Assembly (NCBI GenBank): GCA_963730995.1
Contig: CAVSUB010000013.1
Location: forward strand, 2,046,001 to 2,110,000
DNA length: 64,000 nucleotides
Reading direction: 5' to 3'
From: CAVSUB01 sp963730995
GTDB lineage: Bacteria > Acidobacteriota > Vicinamibacteria > Vicinamibacterales > 2-12-FULL-66-21
The position numbers and the translations under genes are program-made. The notes below the pieces were generated by a model. The model did no database searches, had not been told where the DNA came from, and saw only the letters and a list, made by a program, of their open reading frames with translations. Positions 1-8,931 of the stretch are shown here, in pieces; the stretch's first letter is position 1, and each line of letters begins with the position of its first letter.

Positions 1-1
1 G

Positions 2-495
2 CGGCACCTGGTGATCGCCAAGGTGCGAGGGGCGTTCGCACGCTGGTCAGGCACCATCCAGGTGCCGGACGGCGACTTTTCGAAGGCGACGGTCGCCGTG
101 ACGATCGATGCGTCGAGCATCGACACTGGCGTGGCCGACCGGGACGGCGCATCTGAAGTCGCCAGACTTCTTCGACGCGGCGCAGTACCCGAGCTGCGCT
201 TCGTCGGAAAGCGCGTCCAGCCGCGTTCCGAAGGACCGAAATCGACGTCGTGGGTGAGTTGACGCTCAAGGGAATCACGCGCGAAGTCGTCCTCCGTGTC
301 GAACAACACGGCCAGGCGAAGGACCCGTGGGGCAACGTGCGCGCGGCGTTCACAGCGAAGACGTCGATCGATCGCAAGGACTTCGGGCTCACGTGGAACC
401 AGGTGCTGGAGACCGGAGGGGTGATGGTCGGCGACCGCGTGGACATCGAAGCCGAGATCGAAGCGGTCAAGCAGGTCGAAGCGCAGGTCGCCTGA
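2..495 (+). CDS. YceI family protein, 5'-truncated by window edge and frameshifted
   Basis: YceI-family proteins are small periplasmic or cytoplasmic lipid-binding beta barrels. The window starts inside the gene: the frame reads RHLVIAKVRG from base 2, so no start codon is visible. The family pattern is followed through VTIDASSIDTG, but around base 144 an extra base moves the expected AHLKSPDFFDAAQYP into another frame. The frame shifts back near base 190 (PELRFVGKRV) and again near base 240, before GELTLKGITREVV. The C-terminal half (DPWGNVRAAF, IDRKDFGLTWN) is typical and ends at a TGA at 493-495. Three indels within 120 bp mean either a decayed gene or poor local sequence. Family call is good; intactness is doubtful. 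Confidence 0.8.
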
Positions 496-607
496 GCGGC
501 GGACGGCGAGGGCCGCCAACCGGCCCTCGCTTCAATGGGGCACAGGGCAAGCAGCCGGACCACGTGAGAGACTTTCGGGTCGACGAAGGCACCTCAGAGG
601 AAAACCA

Positions 608-967
608 ATGAGCAGCATATCGACCTTGCTCGTCCGCAATCTTGAAGACGTCTTCGGTGAAAACGACCCCGTCCGTCGACGGGCAGCAGTCGATGAGATC
701 TTCACCGAAGATTGCGTGTTCTACGAGCCCAGAGGCACCTACCGTGGCCGCGACGAGATCCATCGGATCGCCGGCGCGATCAAGGCGACTCACCCTGACT
801 TTCGGTATCAGCCTATTGTCCCGCCAGAGGAATTGGGCAATGCCGGGCGGGTCCAATGGGTATCGGGCCGCCCCGGTGAAGCGCCAGAGTACGCGGGGAC
901 CGACTTCATCATTGCCAGGGACGGCCGGATTGCCGCGGTGTATCTCTTTTTCGACAAGCTATCCTGA
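608..967 (+). CDS. NTF2/SnoaL-like small protein
   Basis: A 119-residue protein of the NTF2-like cone-fold superfamily, which includes ketosteroid isomerases, SnoaL-type cyclases and many uncharacterised stress proteins. The order seen is an N-terminal helix, the FTEDCVFYEPRGTYRGRDEI segment near residues 35-55, and a closing sheet with GTDFIIARDGRIAAVYLFFD. The ATG is preceded by AGAGGA at a good distance. It lies 53 bp upstream of a luciferase-type oxidoreductase on the same strand, so the two may be co-transcribed. The substrate cannot be inferred. Confidence 0.75.
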   Translation: MSSISTLLVRNLEDVFGENDPVRRRAAVDEIFTEDCVFYEPRGTYRGRDEIHRIAGAIKATHPDFRYQPIVPPEELGNAGRVQWVSGRPGEAPEYAGTDFIIARDGRIAAVYLFFDKLS

Positions 968-1020
968 ACTGGACGACACGCGTAGCCGAACGTCCGGACC
1001 TTCTCTCTCAGGCACCTACC

Positions 1021-2043
1021 GTGAAAAGAATCGGCTTTCTCTCCTTCGGGCACTGGACACCAGCGCCATACTCCGACGTCCGCACGGCGTCCGATGCCCT
1101 TTTGCAGTCGATCGAGCTCGCCGTAGCGGCCGAAGAGCTGGGCCTCGACGGCGCGTACTTCCGCGTGCACCACTTCGCACGCCAGCTCGGCTCGCCGTTC
1201 CCGCTCCTCGCCGCCGTCGGCGCGCGCACGAAGAAGATTGAGATCGGGACCGCCGTCATCGACATGCGCTACGAAAACCCGATGTACATGGCCGAGGATG
1301 CGGGTGCCGCGGACATCATCGCGGGTGGGCGTCTGCAACTGGGCATCAGCCGCGGATCACCGGAACAGGTGATCGACGGCTGGCGGTATTTCGGCTATGC
1401 GCCGCGTGACGGCGAGACGGAGGCCGACATGGCGCGGCGCCAGGCTGAAGTGTTTCTCGAACGGCTGAAGGGCGAGGGCTTCGCGGAACCCAACCCACGG
1501 CCCATGTTTCCCAATCCGCCGGGGCTGCTGCGCCTCGAGCCCTATTCAGAAGGATTGCGCGAGCGCATCTGGTGGGGTTCGAGTTCCAACGCGACGTCCA
1601 AGTGGGCCGCCAAACTGGGCATGAATCTCCAGAGTTCGACGCTCAAAGATGATGAGACTGGGGAGCCGCTGCACGTACAGCAGCGCAAGCAGATTGAAGC
1701 CTATCGTGAGGCGTGGAAGGACGCCGGACACCGGCGTGAGCCTCGCGTGTCGGTCAGCCGCAGCATCTTCGCGCTCGTCGACGACCGCGACCGGGCGTAC
1801 TTCGGTCGCGACGCCCGCGACCAGGACCAGGTCGGGTACATCGACGCGAACACGCGGGCCATCTTCGGCCGCTCGTACGCCGCAGCACCCGACGTGCTGG
1901 TCAAAGAACTTGCGGGCGATGAGGCGATCAAGGCGGCCGATACATTGCTGCTCACGATCCCGAACCAGTTGGGTGTGGAGTACAACGCCCACGTGCTCGA
2001 AAGCATCCTCAAGTACGTCGCTCCGGAACTCGGCTGGCGCTGA
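1021..2043 (+). CDS. LLM-class flavin-dependent oxidoreductase (luciferase-like monooxygenase)
   Basis: A 340-residue TIM-barrel flavoprotein of the bacterial luciferase superfamily, expected to use reduced flavin for oxygen insertion or related redox chemistry. Family features are the N-terminal MKRIGFLSFGHW strand, the DGAYFRVHHFARQLGSPFPLLAA segment, KKIEIGTAVIDMRYENP, and the phosphate-binding GGRLQLGISRGSPEQ region near residues 103-117. The start is a GTG; no better upstream ATG is in frame. Length is normal for the family. The substrate is not predictable. The stop is followed directly by a minus-strand integrase remnant. Confidence 0.85.
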   Translation: MKRIGFLSFGHWTPAPYSDVRTASDALLQSIELAVAAEELGLDGAYFRVHHFARQLGSPFPLLAAVGARTKKIEIGTAVIDMRYENPMYMAEDAGAADIIAGGRLQLGISRGSPEQVIDGWRYFGYAPRDGETEADMARRQAEVFLERLKGEGFAEPNPRPMFPNPPGLLRLEPYSEGLRERIWWGSSSNATSKWAAKLGMNLQSSTLKDDETGEPLHVQQRKQIEAYREAWKDAGHRREPRVSVSRSIFALVDDRDRAYFGRDARDQDQVGYIDANTRAIFGRSYAAAPDVLVKELAGDEAIKAADTLLLTIPNQLGVEYNAHVLESILKYVAPELGWR

Positions 2044-2049
2044 CCGCAC

Positions 2050-2280
2050 CCCCGGTGTACGTGTTAAGCGTCAGGCTGATCTGCGAGTGGCCGAGCGTCT
2101 CCATGATGGTACGCGGGTCCACGCCCTGAGCGAGCAGTAACGTCGCCGCGGTGTGCCGCAAATCGTGAAACCGGATCGAAGGGAGCTTGGCCGCCTCGAG
2201 CAACGCGTGGAACTCGCGCGTCGCGTTCCGAGGGTCAAACGCCGTGCCGATCGGTGACGTGAACACGAACCCGGTAGAGT
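2050..2280 (-). pseudogene. Tyrosine recombinase (phage integrase) C-terminal remnant
   Basis: The minus strand encodes only the catalytic C-terminal part of a tyrosine recombinase: FTSPIGTAFDPRN, then the box-II motif HDLRHTAATLLLAQGV with the Arg and His of the active site, METLGHSQISLTLNTY with the second His, and the presumptive catalytic Tyr. An in-frame stop lies just upstream of the VFTSP segment. No N-terminal or core-binding domain is present, so this is a fragment left by a past integration or rearrangement. No attachment site or tRNA was recognised next to it. Confidence 0.7.
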
Positions 2281-2325
2281 CCTAACGTCAGTCGAGAGCA
2301 ATCCCGCCGACACTGCCGCCCTGCC

Positions 2326-2341
2326 CCTATAATCCAGCGGT
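2326..2341 (+). promoter_or_regulatory. -10 element (TATAAT) for a possibly leaderless kinase transcript
   Basis: A consensus TATAAT sits at about 2329-2334, only some 14-19 bases upstream of the TTG start of the kinase gene. A transcript started at the usual distance from this element would carry almost no 5' leader, and no Shine-Dalgarno sequence is seen before the TTG. No clear -35 box is visible. Inferred from sequence only. Confidence 0.4.
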
Positions 2342-2347
2342 AACCGT

Positions 2348-5041
2348 TTGGCCCTCAGCCCCGGCACCCGACTCGGCCCGTATGAAATTCTCTCCGCCCT
2401 CGGCGCGGGGGGCATGGGTGAGGTGTATCGCGCCCGCGATACGCGGCTCGAGCGCGCGGTGGCGATCAAAGTTCTGCCGCAGGCATTCGCGACCGACACC
2501 GAACGCGTGGCCCGATTCGCGCGCGAAGCCAGGACATTGGCCTCCCTGAATCATCCGCACATTGCGGCCCTCTACGGGCTGGAGGACGCAGACGGCGTCA
2601 AGGCCCTCGTGATGGAACTGGTCGAAGGCGAGGATCTCTCCCAACGGATTGCTCGCGGCGCCATCTCGATCGACGAAGCGTTGCCCATCGCGAAGCAGAT
2701 CGTGGAGGCACTCGAAGCGGCACACGAGCAAGGGATCATCCACCGCGATCTCAAGCCGGCGAATATCAAGGTCCGGGAGGACGGCACTGTGAAGGTGCTG
2801 GACTTTGGTCTGGCGAAGGCGATGGAGCCAGCCTCGGGTTCGTCGCCGAACGTGTCGCAGTCGCCGACGATCACGACGCCCGCCCACGTTCGCCAAGGCT
2901 ACGGCGGGCAAGCGATGACGCAGTCCGGCATGATCCTCGGGACCGCCGCCTACATGAGTCCCGAGCAGGCGCGCGGCCGCGCGGTCGATCGGCGGGCGGA
3001 CATCTGGGCGTTCGGGGCAGTGCTGTTCGAGATGCTGAGCGGCCGGCCGCCCTTCGACGGCGAAACGTCGATCGAACTACTCGGTAGCGTCATGCACAAG
3101 GAGCCCACCTGGGGACTGCTGCCGGCTGGGACTCCGGCGCCGATTCGCCATGTACTTCGTCACTGTTTGGTCAAAGATCCGCGAAACCGAACGCACGACG
3201 TCGCCGATGTCCGAATCGCGATTGAGAGTGCCGCCATCGAGTCGGAGCACGACGCTTCCGTTGGCGCGACGCCACAGCGTGACCCTCGATCTTCACGCCT
3301 TTGGTGGACCGGCGGCGCGCTCGTGATTGGAGTGTTCCTCGGGGTCTTCGGGATGAACAGGCTTGCGATGCTTCGCCAGACCCACCCGACCGCACCGGCG
3401 GCTGGGCTCGTGCAGGCGACGATCGATCTTCCGGCCGATGCGCCTCTCGCTCTTGGTTCCGTGATCCCGGAGATCGGATTCAACAGCTCGACCATCGCCC
3501 TGTCGCCGGACGGCAGCTTGTTGGCGTACGTCGCAAAGACGGCGTCCGGGGCGATGCTGTATCTGCGGGACATGCGATCCGGCGGCGTGCGGCCCTTGCC
3601 GACGACCGAGAGCGCCATCCAACCGTTCTTTTCGCCCGACAGTCAATGGATCGGGTTCGTGACCGACGATCACGTCAAGAAAATTTCGCGCCAGGGCGGC
3701 GCGGCCATCACACTCTCCTCAGCGCGAGAGCCGGTGGGAGCATGGTGGCGCGGGGACGCCATCTATTTTGTTGACGACACGCGTGGCACGTTCGCAAAGG
3801 TGCCCGCCGAAGGCGGAACGCCCGAGCGCATGTTCACGCTGGCAGACGCGCAGCTCTTCCAAATCGACGACGTGCTTCCGGACGGACAGAGCGCGCTCGC
3901 GGAAGTGCAGCGCGGCGTGAGCGGTGCCAATCACGACATCGTGCAGGTAGATTTGCGAACCCGTCAGACCAGCACGCTGATTTCGTCGGGCTACGGCGCG
4001 CGATACTCGGCGGCAGGCGCTATCCTGTTCAATCGCGGCGGAAACCTGATGGCGAGTGTGTACGACGAGGCTCGAGCGGGCGTCGCCGGGGAGCCCGTGA
4101 TGGTGGCATCGGGTGTGGCCACGGAGTCCCTGTGGGGCATATCGCACGCCGCAAGTTCGAGCACTGGCGTGCTGGCGTACGTGCCCGGAAGCGACCTGTC
4201 GGTCGGTCGGCTCGCATGGATCGATCGCAAAGGGTTCGTGCAATACCTGCCGAAGGTTCCGCCGCAGATCTATGGCATCGTAGACCTTGCTCCCGACGAC
4301 AGCCTGATTGCGGTCCAGGTCTCTGACGTCTCTGACTACATATTGCTCTGGGATCCTCGACGCATGGAGGGACGCCGAGTGCCGTACAACGGTCCGGAGG
4401 GCCGTCCTCTCTGGAGTTATACGGGCCAACGACTTGCGGGTACTGGTTTCGGGGGAATTGCGATCCTGCACGACATTGCTCCTGGAGGTGCGGCCACTCC
4501 GGGCGTCGTGCTCAAAAACGCGAAATCACCTCAAGCTTGGTCACCGCACGACGATGTGCTGGTGATGTACGGCCCATCCAACAGAATGGAGTTCCTCGGC
4601 CTCAACGCGCCGATCAACGTCGCAGCGGTCAGCGGGTTTTACGCCAGCTTCTCGCCTGACGGCCGTTGGCTGGCGTACAACTCGACGCAAAGCGGCAGCC
4701 AGGAGATTTTCATCCGGTCGTATCCCGATGGCGGTGTCATCCGACAGATTTCGACTGGAGGTGCCGTCGAGCCGCGCTGGAAGCGCTCAGGCGACCTGTA
4801 CTTCAGGCACGGTCAGAGGTGGTACGTGACGCGTGTCGTGACGTCGCCGGAGCTGCGGTGGGATCCGCCGCATGAGGTGTTCGATGCGGATTTTATCGAC
4901 ACGCCAGGGATGTCCTACGACATCTCGGCGGACGGCCAGCGTCTGCTCGTGGTCAAGCGCGCGACGTCGGTGTCGACGAACAAGGTCAACTTGATCGTCA
5001 ACTGGCCGGAAATCCTTCGAGGGAACGCCGGCCCGCACTGA
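2348..5041 (+). CDS. Membrane Ser/Thr protein kinase with extracytoplasmic PD40 beta-propeller
   Basis: An 897-residue Hanks-type kinase. The glycine loop (LGAGGMGEVYRARD) is near residue 19, the VAIK lysine near 41, HRDLKPANIKV near 132, DFGLAKAM near 152 and GTAAYMSPEQARG near 198. A transmembrane helix (WTGGALVIGVFLGVFGM) lies near 319-336. The rest carries TolB/PD40 blades (IALSPDGSLLAYVA, PFFSPDSQWIGFV, ASFSPDGRWLAYNS). All catalytic motifs are present, so it should be active; the propeller probably senses or binds a periplasmic ligand. The TTG start follows a close TATAAT. A 30-bp in-frame insert encoding RQGYGGQ lies in the activation segment (residues 179-188). Typical of Acidobacteriota, where such kinases are numerous. 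Confidence 0.93.
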   Translation: MALSPGTRLGPYEILSALGAGGMGEVYRARDTRLERAVAIKVLPQAFATDTERVARFAREARTLASLNHPHIAALYGLEDADGVKALVMELVEGEDLSQRIARGAISIDEALPIAKQIVEALEAAHEQGIIHRDLKPANIKVREDGTVKVLDFGLAKAMEPASGSSPNVSQSPTITTPAHVRQGYGGQAMTQSGMILGTAAYMSPEQARGRAVDRRADIWAFGAVLFEMLSGRPPFDGETSIELLGSVMHKEPTWGLLPAGTPAPIRHVLRHCLVKDPRNRTHDVADVRIAIESAAIESEHDASVGATPQRDPRSSRLWWTGGALVIGVFLGVFGMNRLAMLRQTHPTAPAAGLVQATIDLPADAPLALGSVIPEIGFNSSTIALSPDGSLLAYVAKTASGAMLYLRDMRSGGVRPLPTTESAIQPFFSPDSQWIGFVTDDHVKKISRQGGAAITLSSAREPVGAWWRGDAIYFVDDTRGTFAKVPAEGGTPERMFTLADAQLFQIDDVLPDGQSALAEVQRGVSGANHDIVQVDLRTRQTSTLISSGYGARYSAAGAILFNRGGNLMASVYDEARAGVAGEPVMVASGVATESLWGISHAASSSTGVLAYVPGSDLSVGRLAWIDRKGFVQYLPKVPPQIYGIVDLAPDDSLIAVQVSDVSDYILLWDPRRMEGRRVPYNGPEGRPLWSYTGQRLAGTGFGGIAILHDIAPGGAATPGVVLKNAKSPQAWSPHDDVLVMYGPSNRMEFLGLNAPINVAAVSGFYASFSPDGRWLAYNSTQSGSQEIFIRSYPDGGVIRQISTGGAVEPRWKRSGDLYFRHGQRWYVTRVVTSPELRWDPPHEVFDADFIDTPGMSYDISADGQRLLVVKRATSVSTNKVNLIVNWPEILRGNAGPH
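2882..2914 (+). repeat. In-frame 30-bp insert encoding HVRQGYGGQ in the kinase activation segment
   Basis: Between the DFG and APE-type motifs, related kinases usually run from a PTIT(S/T)PA segment directly into MTQ-GMILGTAAYMSPEQ. Here ten extra codons (core GCCAAGGCTACGGCGGGCAA) interrupt that junction and keep frame. The length and position of the insert are seen directly; the comparison with related kinases and with RQGYGGQ tags in other environmental proteins is from memory. No second copy was found in this window. Confidence 0.55.
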
Positions 5042-5275
5042 GTCGGGTCACAATCGCTTCTGGACATCGACGCTCACGAAGTCGTACCGTCGAGCGCCAT
5101 TTCGAGCTCCATCGCCCACGTGCGCTGCGCGGCCCGATCAGGAACTGAAACATCGGCACGCGCTCAGCCGTCTAAGGCGCGGATGCGCCCGCACGCGAGG
5201 CAGAATGCGTTCTGCGAACGCCAGGATGCCGGGTACGGCGCGCCGTGCCCTGGCGTTCGCCCGCGTTCCGTCAGC

Positions 5276-5887
5276 TTATTTCGCACCCGCTTTGACGAGC
5301 ATCTCGCGGATCTCCGGCGCCAATGATTTCGGGACCTTGCCGAAGCCCGGATAGCGACCGCCTGGCCCATTCGGTGCGTTGTGCAGCGGCGTCGCGCCGT
5401 CACGGTCGGCGGCATTTGGATCGGCACCTTTGGCCAGCAGCGCACGGACAACTTCTGGCCAGTCTTTGTCGGCGGCGACGATGAGGGCGGTGCCGCCGTC
5501 GTCGTCGCGACTATTGGGGTCCGCTCCGGCTTCGATCAGGGCGACGGCTACTCGCGGCTGCGCGCGCGCGAGCGCGAAAAGGAGGGGACTGAGACGCACC
5601 GCGCGGTTTTCGGTCTCGATGCTGTGAGTGGCTCCCCACGTGCTGTTGGGGTTGGCGCCGGAGTGGATCAGTTCGAGCGCTCGCGCTTCGTCGCCATCCC
5701 AAATGGCTCGGTAAAGCTCGGAGTTGCCGAACGGAAACAAGTCCGCGAGAGCGAGGCCCAGCAACAGCACTCCAACGACGATCATCAGCGGCGTCATCGC
5801 CTTGCCGCGCGCGGATCGCCATCGCGCGTCCTCGCGGGGGCCGACCCACAAGATCTCGAAGGCTTTGAACACCATGGTCATTCTCAC
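5276..5887 (-). CDS. Ankyrin-repeat protein with N-terminal membrane anchor
   Basis: A 203-residue protein. After a short basic N-terminus there is one hydrophobic segment (TPLMIVVGVLLLGLALADLF, about residues 31-50), then three or four ankyrin repeats: ALELIHSGANPNS, VAVALIEAGADPNSRDDDGGTALIVAA, VVRALLAKGADPNAADRDGATPLHNA. The repeats should form a protein-binding surface displayed from the membrane. A shorter start at the MVF (residue 5) or the internal MTP (residue 31) is possible. It is convergent with the kinase across about 230 bp with no other gene. The partner is unknown. Confidence 0.8.
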   Translation of the reverse strand: MRMTMVFKAFEILWVGPREDARWRSARGKAMTPLMIVVGVLLLGLALADLFPFGNSELYRAIWDGDEARALELIHSGANPNSTWGATHSIETENRAVRLSPLLFALARAQPRVAVALIEAGADPNSRDDDGGTALIVAADKDWPEVVRALLAKGADPNAADRDGATPLHNAPNGPGGRYPGFGKVPKSLAPEIREMLVKAGAK

Positions 5888-6037
5888 CTAGATGCTTGAC
5901 ATGAGCATCCTCCGAGATGATCGTGATCAAGAAATGGAGCCGCCTGTCGGTGCAGCCGGTTACCCGCGCGGAGTTCGCAATTGCGACCCGCCTCGGAAGG
6001 CGCGCGTCGGCCTGACGTACGGATAGCAGAGACACAG

Positions 6038-7069
6038 ATGGAATATCGACAGCTTGGCAGCTCGGGACTGAAGGTCCCGATTCTGACTTTCGGCACCGGG
6101 ACGTTCGGCGGCCAGACGGACTTCTTCAAACCCTGGGGCGCGAGCGACGTCAAGGAGGCGACGCGCCTGGTCGACGTGTGCCTCGACGCGGGCGTGGCGA
6201 TGTTCGACAGCGCCGATGTGTACTCGCAGGGGCAGTCGGAAGCGATTCTCGGGCGGGCGATCGCGGGGCGCCGAGATCGGGTGTTGATCTCGACCAAAGG
6301 CACCTTCCGCAGCGGCGACGGGCCGAATGACGTCGGCTCGTCGCGCTTCCACATCACGAAGGCGGTCGACGCCAGCCTGAAGCGGCTCGACACCGACTAC
6401 ATCGACCTCTATCAGCTCCACGGCTTCGACGCGCAGACACCGGTTGGGGAAGCGCTGCGCGCTCTCGACGATCTCGTGCGCGCAGGCAAGATCCGTTACA
6501 TCGGCGCTTCCAACTTCTCGGGCTGGCACCTGATGAAGTCGCTGGCCTACGCCGACCAGCACGGCCTGACACGCTACGTCGCGCACCAGGCGTACTACTC
6601 GCTCGCCGGCCGCGACTACGAGTGGGAACTGATGCCGCTCGGGCTCGACCAGGGCGTCGGGGCGGTGGTGTGGAGTCCGCTGGGCTGGGCCCGCCTCACC
6701 GGCAAAATCCGGCGCGGGCAGCCGCCGGCGGAGGTCTCGCGCCTGCGGGACAAGACCAACGCCGACGCAGCGCCGCCGCTCTCGGAGGAATATCTGTTCA
6801 CGGTGGTCGACGCGATCGATGCGGTCGCGAAGGAGACCGGCAAGACGGTGCCTCAGATCGCGCTGAACTGGCTGCTGCAGCGACCGACCGTGGCGACGCT
6901 GATCATCGGCGCGCGGAACGAGGAGCAGTTGACGCAGAACCTCGGCGCGATCGGCTGGAGCTTGACGCCGGACCAGATCGCCCGATTGGATGCTGCCAGT
7001 GCGACGCCGCTGGCCTATCCATACTGGCACCAACGCGGCTTCACGGAGCGCAACCCGCCGCCCATCTGA
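6038..7069 (+). CDS. Aldo/keto reductase
   Basis: A 343-residue NADPH-dependent aldo/keto reductase of the YajO/Tas-like branch. It begins MEYRQLGSSGLKV. The catalytic tetrad is complete: Asp and Tyr in FDSADVYSQGQSE, Lys in LISTKGTF and His in YIDLYQLHGFD. The C-terminal cofactor-binding motif reads LIIGARNEEQLTQNLGAIGW. In-frame codons extend upstream to 5981, but the ATG at 6038 matches the family start. Physiological substrate not predictable. Confidence 0.9.
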   Translation: MEYRQLGSSGLKVPILTFGTGTFGGQTDFFKPWGASDVKEATRLVDVCLDAGVAMFDSADVYSQGQSEAILGRAIAGRRDRVLISTKGTFRSGDGPNDVGSSRFHITKAVDASLKRLDTDYIDLYQLHGFDAQTPVGEALRALDDLVRAGKIRYIGASNFSGWHLMKSLAYADQHGLTRYVAHQAYYSLAGRDYEWELMPLGLDQGVGAVVWSPLGWARLTGKIRRGQPPAEVSRLRDKTNADAAPPLSEEYLFTVVDAIDAVAKETGKTVPQIALNWLLQRPTVATLIIGARNEEQLTQNLGAIGWSLTPDQIARLDAASATPLAYPYWHQRGFTERNPPPI

Positions 7070-7114
7070 CGACGGCGAGCTGCGCTCCACGGTCGCTCGC
7101 GGGGGACGGGGCCC

Positions 7115-7234
7115 TCACTTATTCGTCACACGGGACTGTTGAGGGCACATCAGCAGGCCGAACGCAGGGACGAGCGCTTCCGCAAGATTTCGAAGCTGGT
7201 CTTCGGTTGCGTGCCGATTGATTCGACGGCGCAT
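7115..7234 (-). CDS. Small hypothetical protein translationally coupled to the VTT gene
   Basis: A 39-residue reading frame whose ATG overlaps the stop of the upstream VTT membrane-protein gene in the arrangement TAATG, a layout typical of translational coupling. The product (MRRRINRHATEDQLRNLAE, then a hydrophobic stretch and MCPQQSRVTNK) matches no family I recognise. It may be a real microprotein or chance readthrough. Confidence 0.3.
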   Translation of the reverse strand: MRRRINRHATEDQLRNLAEALVPAFGLLMCPQQSRVTNK

Positions 7235-7821
7235 TATTTCAAGATCTTGAAGTTTAATCGGAATTTTTTGTGGCCCAGCAGCTGCCGCCAGTCGATGAAC
7301 AGGACACACGAAATCAGGAGCAACCCGGCCGCCGCGGTCAGCGCGGTCTGCCATGACACGTGTCCGTGCAGCAGATCGGTCGCTTCGTCGGCCGCGACTT
7401 TGGCCATCAGGATGACCCAGGCATCGCCAAGGAATTTACCGATAGCGAAGCCAGGGAGGATGTTCCAGGGATTCACGTGGGCCATGCCGGCCGCCGTGAA
7501 GAGCGCTGTGGTTGATAGCGGCGAAATCGCGTAGAGCATCACGAAGATATTGGCGTACCAGAAGCGCCCGCCGAGTTTCTTGCCAAGGAACGCCATGTTG
7601 GCGTTTTCGCTCCTGCGGAAGATCTTCGCCGACACGTGCGGCATGTAAAGAGTCAGGATGTAGCGACCGATCACCGAGCCGAGCGCCCCGCTGGCAATGA
7701 TGCCCCATGGATTCAACTTCCAGTTGATGATCATGAACGCGAGGATGATCCACGCGGGAGGCGCGAACACAGGGATCGTGTCGACGAGCAGCGCTGCCGC
7801 AAACGCGCCGAGATAAAGCAC
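7234..7821 (-). CDS. DedA/VTT-like integral membrane protein
   Basis: A 195-residue membrane protein with about five hydrophobic segments. The glycine-rich patch IASGALGSVIGRYILTLYMP, the region MLYAISPLSTTALFTAAGMAHVNPWN, and FAIGKFLGDAWVILM resemble the VTT (DedA/TMEM41) fold, whose bacterial members are implicated in lipid-carrier flipping and membrane homeostasis. The start is a GTG at the 5' end of the frame. It lies about 60 bp downstream of the CHAD gene on the same strand. The family call rests on pattern recognition and is moderate. Confidence 0.6.
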   Translation of the reverse strand: MLYLGAFAAALLVDTIPVFAPPAWIILAFMIINWKLNPWGIIASGALGSVIGRYILTLYMPHVSAKIFRRSENANMAFLGKKLGGRFWYANIFVMLYAISPLSTTALFTAAGMAHVNPWNILPGFAIGKFLGDAWVILMAKVAADEATDLLHGHVSWQTALTAAAGLLLISCVLFIDWRQLLGHKKFRLNFKILK

Positions 7822-7883
7822 GGTGATTGGCCTTCTCCTCGCCGGCGAATGTCTTCAGTGTATGGAGATCACGCACAGGACGC

Positions 7884-8795
7884 TCACGCCGCGGACCGCT
7901 GAGGACGCGCCTCCTTCAACGACGCGCGAAGCCAACGCGCGAACGCCTCTGGCTTCCGCCCATGGAGCCGTCGGCCGAGCGCGAACGCGCGCCGCCGCAG
8001 TTGCTGACGCATCCGCGTGGCCAGACGATCGATCTGACGGATATCCGCGCGCATCGTTCGCAGATCGTGGCAGCCTCTCAGCGTCGCCGCCAGGATGACA
8101 AGATTGTGGTCGTCTCCCAGTTCTGTCTCCAGCCGCTTGAGTTCGGAAATGAGCGGAGCGACGCCGGTGGTGAGCGGCTTGGCCAGACGCAGTTGATACC
8201 ACAATGTCTTCAACTCTTTGCGCCAGCGATGCAGCGTCGCCGACTGCCCCGTCGCGCGCGCCCGTCTCATCGCGTTACGACTCCGACGATAAGAGGCGGC
8301 GACGATTGCGATCATGGCAGACCGCTTGATTGAAGGGGATGGCCACTTTCTTGCCGACTCCCGCGTTTTCTCCAAGCGCTCGGCTGCGTCGGCGACGACG
8401 CCGTCGCGGTGCGCGCGCGTTTCGCTTCGATCGCGGGCTGCAACCAAGCCCCGGCGAAGAATTCCGTACGTGTGCTCGGGTAACTGCTTGGGATAGCGGC
8501 GACGAACCCGATCGAACGTCTCGATAATCGCCGTGCTGTCGCGGACGCTTGAGAGCGCCCGGGCCGCCGACTTCAACCGCTTGCGATCCCTGCGCGGCAG
8601 CTTCGCGCCCGCCCGTGTCAAGAACGCCGCGACCGCCCGCACCTTCTTTACGCTCTTACGCGATTCATGGACAGCGCTCCGGAACTGGCTGCCCTCGCTC
8701 TTGGTGAGCGCATCGGCTGTGTTCCGGAGCTGCCGGCGCACAATCTTCGTGAGGTCATCTTCTATGTGTTTCCGGTGGTGTATCTCGAACGACAC
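7884..8795 (-). CDS. CHAD domain protein
   Basis: A 303-residue all-alpha, very basic protein with the conserved-histidine alpha-helical (CHAD) domain. Both halves are visible: VHESRKSVKKVRA near residues 45-57, and LHRWRKELKTLWYQLRL with LGDDHNLVIL near 200-245. CHAD proteins bind polyphosphate through such conserved His/Arg/Lys surfaces. I chose the GTG at 8795 (VSFEIHHRKH) because AGGGAGGAG precedes it at ideal spacing. No CYTH domain is fused. Probably associates with polyphosphate granules or acts in the phosphate stress response. Confidence 0.88.
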   Translation of the reverse strand: MSFEIHHRKHIEDDLTKIVRRQLRNTADALTKSEGSQFRSAVHESRKSVKKVRAVAAFLTRAGAKLPRRDRKRLKSAARALSSVRDSTAIIETFDRVRRRYPKQLPEHTYGILRRGLVAARDRSETRAHRDGVVADAAERLEKTRESARKWPSPSIKRSAMIAIVAASYRRSRNAMRRARATGQSATLHRWRKELKTLWYQLRLAKPLTTGVAPLISELKRLETELGDDHNLVILAATLRGCHDLRTMRADIRQIDRLATRMRQQLRRRAFALGRRLHGRKPEAFARWLRASLKEARPQRSAA

Positions 8796-8931
8796 GGGAT
8801 CTCCTCCCTGCGGCGACGGAGCACGCACAGACGCTGCCAGCCACCACGAAAATCGGTCACAAGCCAGCGAGTTACCGCTTGCAGCGTGACGGGGTAAATC
8901 TCTTGACTCAGACTTCGGCGAGGTCAGCCGC

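Noticed and set aside
2200..2345. tRNA gene as integration site beside the integrase remnant
   Set aside because: No cloverleaf-compatible arms or conserved T-loop sequence found.
5960..7090. Long minus-strand frame opposite the aldo/keto reductase
   Set aside because: Antisense shadow: the plus-strand product has a complete catalytic tetrad.
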